From contig OZ024878.1 in the NCBI GenBank assembly GCA_964017185.1, forward strand, positions 19,347,851 to 19,411,850: a DNA stretch of 64,000 nucleotides. Direction: 5' to 3'. Shown piece after piece: positions 11,188-22,800 of this stretch; position 1 is the first letter of the stretch; every line of letters begins with the position of its first letter. A program made the translations under genes and the position numbers. The notes beneath the pieces are model-generated. The model was not told the DNA's origin. It did not search any database and worked only from the letters and a program-made list of their open reading frames with translations. Source of the stretch: Rugalucina vietnamica (Eukaryota > Mollusca > Bivalvia > Lucinida > Lucinidae).

Positions 11188-14100
11188 ATGGCGAAAACGC
11201 TTTGTATTTCTGTTTTTATCGGTGTATTTGTAATTGTTTCTAGCTTAGATGATCCAGAAAAATGTCAGTGTGATAATCCTGCCCACTGTAACCCAATAGA
11301 CAACTGGGACAATGCTGACAGAGAGGTATTTATTTAATTGCCAATTAACAAGTACTACCTTTCACAAAAAATGTTCCCTGGTTACAGGTAAGAACCAGAA
11401 ATAAAATACCTCATTGTATTAAAACTGCCCTTAGTACATAAGTCAGCATAATAGCACATGTTGACAACTGTTCACCAGTTTTATTAGCTCACCTGAGCCG
11501 AATTAAGGCTCACAAGGTGAGCTTATAGTAAAATTAGTATAGTAGTCGAGCCGGCGTCCGTCCGTGCGTGCGTCCACATTTTCAAACTTGAATATCTCTA
11601 AGACAACAAGGCCAATTGTGACCAAATTTTATCTAAAGCATCATTGAGGAGGGGGAAAGGTTGCATTAGGTTTTGGGCCAGGTCGGATCAGAACTCTGGT
11701 TTCCATGGCAACGGATAGCTCCCATAGACTTACAATGGGAAAAAACATATAAAAATCTTCTTCTCTGAAACCACAAGGCCAAGAGCTTTCATATTTTGTG
11801 TGAAGCAATGTCCTCTTCATAAATCCTGCCATACATGCCCCTGGGGTCCATACGGGCCCCGCCCCGGGGGCGTCATAGTGAAAATATAAAAAAATCTTCT
11901 TCTCTGAAACCACAAGGCCCAGAGCTTTCATATTTTGTATGTAGCAATTAGTGTTTCCCCTAGCCACTTTTACTATGGCGCCGCGCCATGCCCTTTTTCC
12001 CAGCGCCATGCCTTTTTCTGAATCTACATTCTGTGCCCTACATTTTGGTAAAAAGTTTGTCAAAATCGGACTAAAAATAAGGAAGTTACAAGACTTTTTG
12101 CTTGGTCTGCAGAAACAAATTTGGCATAAATTTATGATCATGACTTCCACAGTTATTGATTCAATGCCTTGTTTATTGTCACTTAATTACAGTGGCAAAT
12201 GTTGATAATTACTCAATGACAATTACCATTACCCAATTTGACACCAGAATCAGAAAAGGTGTGAAAATTGAATGTCCCACCTGGTAATATAAGTGTGCCA
12301 TTTAATTAGTTTCAATTATCAATAGTTTACTTTTCAAAACAAATCATGAGTGAGGTTATCTCTTATGGTTAATTCAGTATTAAAGAAATGTGAGGCAAAG
12401 GGAAAGAAACTTTCTAGGTTGTCTCTGGTAAAAGTGAATCCTGAAATATGGAAATTGAAGAAACAATTTAAGCTGAAAAGCAAATTTGAAATAAAGAATA
12501 TACAATAAATGTTAAATTTAATGACTGTGCATAAGTGTGCCCTCCTAGTACATGTGTATGCCATGGGCCACTTAAAGGTGCCCTTTTGGTGCCGTCGCGC
12601 GCTGAAAAGGCCATTTTGACGTGTTGCCGCGCGTTTAAAAGTGCCCTTTTTTAGCAACCTTACCATGCCCTTTTTTGGGACTGGGGGAAACACTAGCAAT
12701 GTTTAGTGGTCCTCTATTTAAATCCTGCCAATCATGCCCCTGGGGTCAAAAATGGCCCTTCCCGGTGGTCATTAGCTCCCTTAGACTTACAATGGGAAAA
12801 ACATAAAAAATCTTCTTCTCCAAAACCACAAGGCCCAGAGCTTTCATATTTTGTCAGTAGCAATGTATAGTGGCCTGCCAACCGTGCCCCTGGGGTCCAT
12901 ACGGGCCCCACCCTGGGGGCTTCATGGGAAAAACATAAAAAATCTTCTTCTCCGAAACCACAAGACCCAAAGCTTTCATGTTTTGTGTGTAGCAATGTAT
13001 AGTGGTCCTCTTTATAAATTCTGCCAACCGTGCCCCTGGGGTCAAAATGGCTCGCCCCGGGGGTCATTAGCTCCCATAGACTTACAATGGGAAAAACAGA
13101 GAAAATGTTCTCCGAAACCACAAGGCCCAGAGCTTTCATATTTTGTGTGTAGCAATGTATAGTGGTCCTCTTTATAAATCCTGCCAACCGTGCCCCTGGG
13201 GTCCATACGGGCTCCGCCCCGGGGGGGTCATGGGTAAAACATAAAAAATCTTCTGCTCCGAAACGACAAGGCACAGAGCTTTCATGTTTTGTGTGTAGCA
13301 ATGTATAGTGGTCCTCTTTATAAATCCTGTCAACCGTGCCCCTGGGGTCCATACAGGCCACGCCCCGGGGGCATCATGGGAGAAACATAAAAAATCTTCA
13401 AAACCACAAGGCCCAGAGCTTTCATATTTTGTTTGTAGCAATATATAGTGTTCCTCTTTGTAAATCCTGCCAACCGTGCCCCTGGGGTCCATACGGGCCC
13501 CTCCGAAACCATATGGCCCAGAGCTTTCATATGTTGTGTGGACCAATGTATAATACTCTCCTTTATAAGTGCTGCCAACGGTACCCCTGGGGTCCATACA
13601 GGCCACGCCCCAGGCATGTCATTATCTACCATAGACTTATAATGGAAATATATGAAAAAATCTTCTCTGCAACAGCACGACACAAAGCTAGTATACATTG
13701 TATTTGATATACAACATTGTCATGTGGAGCTCTACGTAAATCCTGCCAATCTTGCCCCTGGGGTCAAATATGGCCCCACCCCGGGGGTCATTATAGGACC
13801 CTGACCTTGTTAGATGATTTTTTCAAGTGAACCAAAATGGCAGAAAAGAGGATACACAATCCAGACATGAGCTCTTCTGCTGATGTAAGTAGGGTTTCAA
13901 GGTCACATAACCAAGATGGCCACCATACCCATATATGGTAAAAACCCAAATTACTTTGTCCAGTGACTGTACTTGTTGACTCTCAGGTGAGCGATCATTG
14001 CCCTTGGGCTACTATTTTAACCTCAAGAATTGTTTAGTGGCACATGTCAACTGTTGTGAAGTATTTTAGGAGAAAGAGACCATGTCCCGAGCCAGGATCG

Positions 14101-16833
14101 AACCCGGATCTCCGGCGTGACAAGCGACCACTCTCCATGTAGCTAAAGAGCTTGCCCAACAGCAAGGCTGTTGGAAGTGTCCTTATTCACAATATTCCTC
14201 CCCACTTTATCTTTGAGGGCTTGGCAGTGGAGAAGTGAAATTAATAACTTGAGAGCAGTATTCTCAGCAGGGAACACAGAGTAATGCTGCTAACATTACT
14301 CCTGCATCTGCACGCTCCCTGAATTCCACAAAGACCATACACCCGTATGCCACACACTGCGCCCTTTCTGTGCAATTTACCTCGTCGCTAATGAAGTATT
14401 TTAGGAGAAAGAGACCATGTCCCGAGCTGGGATCGAACCCGGATCTCCGGGCTGACAAGCGACCACTCTAACCATGTCGCTAAAGAGCTAGCCCGACAGC
14501 AAGGCTGTTGGAAGCTCGGGGGGAACTACCTATATATGGCGATAAAAATAATAAGTTAAAGAGGCAAATTTAGATATCCAAATAATAAAAAATATCACAG
14601 CATAATCATGTCTCACACTCCCGGACCAAAGTAGTGTAGCAAAGCGTCACGTAAAGCTTCTTCACCTACACTCACCGTCTCTGGAAGTGACCAAGCCTGG
14701 TGCCACCAGCAGAACGGTGCCCAAGTGTATGTGTTTAAAGCAGCAGTCTTGATAATATGTATTTTTTTTACATGCGCATCCTGGTAACTTGATCCTATCA
14801 AAATACTGTTACAGTATTCCTACTGCCATATTTTTCCAGGTAATCATTGCCACAGAGGGTCCTGAGAAAGACTTTTACGAGAAATGGATGTGGGAGTCAA
14901 TCACCACCGTCCTGCAGACCCACGATGGCATCACTAACAAAAATGAACTCATGTGCTACACACACTTAAAGGGAGGAAAATATGGTTTCTTTATTGATAT
15001 GCCAGTGACATACGATGTGAAGGACCCTAAACTGGAGACATTTGTGAATGAAACATTTCCTAAGACTATAAGAATGCACAATGCTGATATTGTTGCATTA
15101 GATCTTCTGAAACTTCTTGGAGATTGTAACAATACGGAAAACCATATCAATCCTATAGTACAGGTGGTAACACAGGTTATCACCCAGACTAGGTCAAAGT
15201 TTCCAAAACTGAAGGTAATTACACGATCCGCGACGCGAGAGAACTGGGCTTCAGGGTTTCCAACCAGGTCTGACACAAACCGGCCTGTGCAGTCACAGAA
15301 AGAGGCTAGAGAAGAAGTCTTAGAGTGGTTGTACTATTCATGTAGCGAAAACAAAGACTGGTCTTCGCCTTTGTTTTCGCATTGGCAAGTCTGATTTTCT
15401 CTTGACTCCTCTTCTTTTTTTTAAATCAAACTTTTTCTGCTGAATTTGTTTTTAGCTCGCCTGCACGAAGTGCATAGAGCTATTGTAGTCACCTTGGTCG
15501 TGCGCGTTTACGTGTGCGTCCGCGTCACACTTTCGGTTAAAGTTTTTTAAAAGTCTATATCTCTTGACCATGTTGATGGATCAAGTTGATACTTTGCATG
15601 TTGCTAGATATTGGTCTGAAGTATTACGCAGTACCATCATGACCCACCCTGGGTGACCTTGAGGTCAAGGTCACGGACTTAGAAATTTTGTGTTTTAAGT
15701 TTTTGGTTAAAGTTTTTGTAAGTCTATATCTCTTGACCATATTGATGGATTGAGTTGATTTATTTGCATGTTGCTAGATATTGGTCTGAAGTTTTGCGCA
15801 GTACCATTATGACCCACCCTGGGTGACCTTGAGGTCAAGGTCACAGACTTAGAAATTTTGTGTTTAAGTTTTTGGTTAAAGTTTTTGTAAGTCTATATCT
15901 CTTGACCATATTGATGGATTGAGTTGATACTTTGCATGTTGCTAGATATTGGTCTGAAGTTTTATGCAGTACCATCATGACCTACTCTCGGTGACCTTGA
16001 GGTCAAGGTCACAGACTTAGAAATTTTGTGTTTAAGTTTTTGATTTAAGTTTTTGTAAGTCTATATCTCTGGACCATGTTGATTGATCGAGTTGATACTT
16101 TGCATTTTGGTAGATATTGGTCTGAAGTTTTATGCAGTACCATCATGACCTACCCTGGGTGACCTTGAGGTCAAGGTCACAGACTTAGAAATTTTGTGTT
16201 AAATTTTATGGTTAAAGTCTAAATCTCTTGAACATGTTGATGGATAAAGTTGATACTTGCATGTTGATAGATATTGGTCTCAGGTTTTATACTGTACATC
16301 ACAACTCACCTGGATGACTTTGAGGTCAGGGTCACGGACTTGGAAGTTTTGTGTTTAAGTTTTGGTTAATGTTTTTATAAGTCTATATCTCTTGAACATG
16401 TAGATTGATCAAGTTGATACTTTGCATTGGTCTGAAGTTTTATGTTGTACCATCATGACCCACCTGAGTGACCTTGAGGTCAAGGTCATGGGTCATAGAT
16501 TTTAACAGATGTAGTGGCAAAGCACAAGTCAGGCGAGCTACGCTGTCCTGCGACAGCTCTTATTGTGATATTTATTACATGCATTTTTGCTCAAAATATT
16601 GATTGTGGATACCTTTTAGAACTGCCTCAGCTAACAAGTCCCCTCAATCTACATGTTAAGTAATAAGTATTACATGTAGTATCAAAAACAAGAAAAAAAT
16701 TGTAATATTGGGATGTACAGGGCTATACATTGCACCGACATGTTATCCAGTTGAAATCCTAGCAGTAAGTTGTTTAAATATTAATGTTCTTTAAAAATAA
16801 CTATAAAATTTTATTCTTTTGATTTTATTCTTT

Positions 16834-16876
<43 letters not shown>

Positions 16877-19800
16877 TGCAAATACATGTACATGTGCTTG
16901 TATTTTAAAATGTCATAATTCACAATTTTTTCCTATTCACTTTAGTTTTTGTGTGTGATGCCATGGAAACCACCATGTTACGAGTACAACTGCGGGGTAA
17001 CCCCAGCACTACAGCCTCACTGTGATGGTATCATTATAAACCCAGAGAGTTTCTCTACGTACTGTAGTAACTCATGCAGAGCGAGAGCTACCATGCCATT
17101 CACCAAACTTTTCTATGGTAAGAGGAAAAAATCTTATTTTCAACCTATTGCATATTATTGCATAAATACCTGTGTCACACAATATTAACAGCCGTTTATT
17201 AGTGAAGAGAAAGCCATGCATTAATATTGCAATTCAGGCGTGCACATGCTGTTAATACATGGCTTTTACTAATGCTTGTTACCGATATGCCCAGAACGAG
17301 CATAAAAAACCGAAAGCTTTTACGCGTATGAAATGGTGATGAGGCTTTAAAATATAGTGCACCATTATTTCTTTCGTTTCTGCAGAATTTATGCAATAAT
17401 AGCGATCAAAAATGATTTTGTCATACACAAACATTCGCTAGGTCCCTCGGGCAGTGTTGAAAACTGAGGGCATAGCCATGATAGCCCTCAGTTTTCAACA
17501 CTCCCTTATGTTAATGAATGGAAAATCATGTTTGATCCCTATATTGAAAAGACACGACTGTCATAAAAATTATGTCCCTTGGCACCAGAAAATTGAGTTG
17601 TATTAAAGCTGTGTGCTTGAATGCAGAAAGAAGAGGGTGGCAGCCAGGTTGTTCTATTCATGAGGAGAACAAGTGTGCTTGACATTACAAAATAAAACCA
17701 ACCAGTAAGGCAGCCCCCGTGGCTGAGTGGTTAAGAGCACTGATATTTCATTACCCCGCTTAACTATTTGATCATCTAGCTCACTGCTGTGTCGCATGTG
17801 AGCTCGAGTCCTACACTGGGCACATGTGAGACAAGCCAAGTTCTGCTTGCGGGTGTGCTATGTGATTTTTCTTGGGGTTCTCCCTTTTTTGCCCCACCTA
17901 CTGATTGGCCCATCTCATGTGAGCTGAAATAATCTTAAAAGGGATGTTAAACTGAATAAGACAAAAAGTATGGCAGTAGTCTGAATTATAAAACCATTTA
18001 ACTGATATGATTTTGAAAAATTTAAAAAACTATGATTTTTAATTCATTCAACTTTTATTTGAAAATATACATATGAGTCGCTGCATGGGAAAACCAACAC
18101 TCTGCATAGGCGAAAACAAAGGCGCAGATCAGCTTCGCAGTAACTGCGAAGCTGATCTGCGCCTTTGTTTTTTGCTACACAGATAGCACAATTCCTCTTC
18201 TTTCTAAATCCAAAATTTCCAGCCTCTATCCATCTTCTGTTACTGTACAGCCCTGTTTGTGTCTGACCTGGTCAGAAACCCAAATTGTTGGTTTTGTCAC
18301 GCACATGCTCATATGTCATATAAAGCCATTTTATCCTGTTCTAGGCTTGGATGACTATGAGGCCACTGGTGTAGACCTTGATCAGATTATCATTGGTATA
18401 CCATGGTTTGGGTACAACTACACGTGTGAAACATTCTCCAACAACTCTAACTCAGCGGTATATATAAGTCAAACATGAGAAAAACTAGGGAGGCACAGCT
18501 GATCAATGCCTTTGTTTTCGCTTCACAGATTGTACAATTACTCTTCTTCTTAAATCCAAAATTTCAAGCTTCTTGCCAGCCTTTGCGGCTTTACAGACTG
18601 GTATGTGTCAGACCCCGAATCCCGGTTTTCTAGCGTCACGACTCAGTTAACTACCAACTATCAGAAAATGGTTAACTCAGTACAACAAGTCTTTAGATAT
18701 GGATAGATAGAACTACATGTATTCTGTTATATGTAAAACTGGCTAACGACCTGCTCATAGTCTTCTCTGTGTATGCCTGGGGCCAGTTGTTCAAAACTTC
18801 GTTAGCTTAACTTCATCGTTAAGACCTTAGCTTGTTAAGTAAATGCAGACTACATAAGCAAATGCACTGTTACTTTTTGTTGATAAAATGTGAGAATCCT
18901 TTGCAATGCAAAGGATTCTCACATTTTTTCAACAAAAAATAACTGTATTTGTAATATTGCCATTTGAAATTTTAACGAATCGTTAACTAACGACATCGTT
19001 AACTTTGAACAACTGGCCCCTGATTGGTAACTGGCAATTAAGTTAAACAACAATCAGGTTGTTGTTACACAACACCCTAAATTGGTTCCTGTGCATAAGC
19101 TTAACAGTTTACCTGACCTACCTTATGGGTTTACAATATGGCTGTAGTTAACATGTGGCATGACATTTCTCCTAACATAATGAAGATGGTCATGTAATGA
19201 ATGTCCCCTTATACCCAACTTTTGTATAGTAAAACTGGGGTAAACATGGGTATACATGTTCTCTTATTTTTGATCTAAAATAGATTGTTGGTACACCTCA
19301 GCGAGGCTAAAAATATCAAATTCTTTCAAATAAAATTTTCAAAGCTGAAAAAAATCTCTTTGGTCAAGTTTTCGTGATGACGTGTTTTAGGCTGATAATC
19401 TATGCTCACTGAAGACGAAGATGGTGAACAAAACAACTGCCGGTGTCACAAAAGAGGTCCAAGTCTGTGACGTTGAAGGTTCCCGACAGAAAGTTAAATT
19501 GGGTGATTTTTACGACAACAACCCAGATCTAATGATGGACACGAGGATCTACAGCCGCTCACAACAGGCTCCCTCCATGACAGGGAAGGTAGGATATGAA
19601 AAGGCACATAATTGGTACAAAAATAGGTACAAACACATTTGTGCCTATTTTGTACCTTATTTCAGTATGGGATGAAACATGTTCAAAAATTTGTGCCTAT
19701 TTTGTACCTTATTTCGGTGTTAAAAAGATACTCACATGTAAAATGGGTATGTATGTGCGCCCTGTGTTAAAAAAGAAGTGGGAGGGGGGCCTTGAGGTTA

Positions 19801-22800
19801 TAAAACTTTTTAGCTCGCCTGTATGAAAGTACAGGAAGAGCTATTGTAATCACTTCGGTGTCTGTGTCGGTGTCGGCGTTCTCGTTTCTCAAATGTTAAA
19901 GTTTTTGGTTAAAGTTTTTATAAGTCTATATCTCTTGAAGATGTTGATTGATCCAGTTGATACTTTGCATAGTGGTAGATATTGGTCTGAAGTTTTATTC
20001 CGTACCATGACCCACCCTGGGTGACCTTGAGGTCAAGGTCACAGACTTAGAAATTTTGTGTTAAAGTTTTCGGTTAAAGTTTTTATAAGTCTATATGTCT
20101 TGAACATATTGGTGGATCAAGTTGATACTTTGCATGTTGGTAGATATTGGTCTGAAGTTTACGCAGGACCATCATAACCAACCCTGAGTGCCCTTGAGGT
20201 CAAGGTCATGCACATAGAAATTTTGTGTTAAGTTTTTGGTCAGTGTTTGCATAACTTTATATCTCTTGAACATGTTGATGGATCAAGTTGATACTTTGCA
20301 TGTTGGTAGATATTGGTCTGAAGTTTTATGCAGTACCATCATGACCCACCCTTGGTGACCTTGAGGTCAAGATCACAGACTTGAAAATTGTGTTATAAAT
20401 TATGTCTATATGTCAAGTCTATATGTCTTGAATATGTAGATGTATCAAGTTGATACTTTGCATGTTTGTAGATGTTGGTCTGAAGTTTTATGCTGTACCA
20501 TCACGACCCACCTGAGTGACCTTAAGGTCAAGGTCATGGGTCATAGATTTTGATAGATTTAGTGGCAAAGCACAAGTCAGGCGAGCTACGCTCTTATTAT
20601 ATGCTCAGCTCATCTGAGACAAAAATTTATCCTGCTCATAAATGTTAAAATGCCAACATTTAGGAGCAGGATAAATTACAGGCTTTGGTGATCTGAACCT
20701 TAAATTTCAATTTATTTTGGCTATTTCAGTATTTGTGAGCAATTTAAATTTTACACTCAGCTGAGTTGATCATGAAAATTTTAATAACCTTGATTATTGA
20801 TAAATTTCATACATTGTAGGATGCCAACAACAAAACCCATATGATTTGGTATGAGGACTATGCCAGTTTATCGGCCAAATATTCTGTAGTCTATCACCAC
20901 GGTGTCAAAGGTAAGAGAAATCACATAGCAGATACAATCCTTTGGAAGCAGTGAAAATGTTTAAAGGGAGGTAGTATGGGCCATATTGCGCATTTTCAGG
21001 TACTGAACCCTCATCGGTGAGCCTTTATAAACAGGCCTGCAATGGAACCTTATGCCTGGCTCATTTCTTTAATAAAGCTTTTGATCATGAAGGCAATTTC
21101 TTTTGCAATTCCTCCTTTTTCCCTGATTCAAGAATTGTTAGCTCACCTGAGCCGAATGCTCACAAGGAGAGCTTAAAGGATGGCCATGCTCCGGCGTCCA
21201 TCCGTCCGTCGTCCGTTGTCCGTCATCCACAATTTCAAAGATCTTCTCCTCTCAAACCGCTGGGCCAATCAAAGCCAAACTTCATGTGGAGCATCCTTGT
21301 GAAGGGGGAACGAAAGTTTACATAAATTGTCCAGGTCAAGATGGCCGCCATGGCTATGAATAGCAAAAACGTTTAAAAAGCTTCTTCTCCAGAACCAGTG
21401 GGCCGATTTCCACGAAACTTGGTATGTAGCATCGGGGACGCAGGCCTATCATAGTTTATATAAATCATGACCCTAGGATGACCTTGTCCTATTTTACGGC
21501 AAGGTCAACTTAGGTCGCCAATGCATTTGAATGGGAAAAAATGGTAAAATGCTATTTAATGGGTAAAACTTACTGGGAATAGGTAAATGGACAGAAGATT
21601 AATGTTAATGGAAAATTTTAGCCCCTGGTGGGGTTGTCTGCCCCTGCCCCGGGGCTATATACATGTATATGACCATAATATTCAAACATCTTCTTCTCTG
21701 AAACCGCTATGCCAATCAAAGCCAAACTTCATGTGGAGCATCCTTGGGAAGGGGGAATGAAAGTTTATATAAATGATCAAGGTCACATGACCAAGATGGC
21801 CGCCATGGCTATAAATAGCAAAAATGTTTAAAAATCTTCTTCTTCAGAACCAGAAGGCCTATGATTTTGAAACTTGGTGTGAAGCATCTGGGAATGGAGC
21901 TTTACAAAGTTTATATAAATCATCACCCTGGGATGACCTTGAGCTATTTTACGACAAGGTCAACTTAGGTCTCTTATGCATTGGAATGGGAAAAAATAGG
22001 AAAATGTAATTAAATGGCAGAAAACTTGCTAGAAATGAGCAAATGGACAGAAGAGTTATGCTTTTGAAAATATTTTAGGCCCAGGGTTTGTCTGCCCCTG
22101 CCCCGGAGCTATATACATGTAGATGACCATAATATTTTAACAGCTTTTTCTCAGAAACTGCTTAGCCAATCAAAGCCAAACCTTATGTGGAGCATCCTCA
22201 GGAAGAGGAAATAAAAGTTTATATAAATGGTCAAGGTCACATGACCAAGATGGCCACCATGGCTATAAATAGCAAACATTTTTAAAAAGAACCAGAAGGC
22301 CTATGATTTTGAAACTTGGCATGAAGCATTAAGGAACGGAGGTCTACAAAATTTGTATAAATCATGACACTGGGATGACCTTGACCTATTTCACGGCAAG
22401 GTCATCTTAGATCGCCCATGCATTTGAATGGAGAAAATTGTTAAAATGTCATTTGAAGGACAAAACTTGCAGTTAATTGGCAAATGGACTGAGTTATTCT
22501 GATCCTGCCCTAGGGTTATATACATGCATTGTACCATTCAAGTCTAACAAGTTTATTGGTACATGTATATATCTCAGGTCTCAGGTGAGCGTTTACAGGA
22601 CCATTGGTCCTCTGGTTTTAATTGTTGATGGAAATGTGCACTAAATACTGGTATTCTGCCTCTGGTAGACTTGCTCAGAAACTGAAGGACTGCCTTGCTT
22701 TTGGTAGACGTTATGTACTTCTTTATATGAGTCGCCTCATAGGAAAAACCAACAATCTGCATAGGCGAAAACAAAGACGCAGATCAGCTTCGCGGTAACC

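Noticed and set aside
12732-13698. Overlapping minus-strand ORFs of 122-209 codons with repeated GPYGPQGHG and ESSGPCGF
   Set aside because: They are translations of the tandem units of repeat A1, overlap in several frames, and look like no protein family.
14063-14515. Two possible tRNA genes on the minus strand
   Set aside because: A- and B-boxes are present, but acceptor stems do not pair and flanks are shared between the copies, as expected for SINEs.
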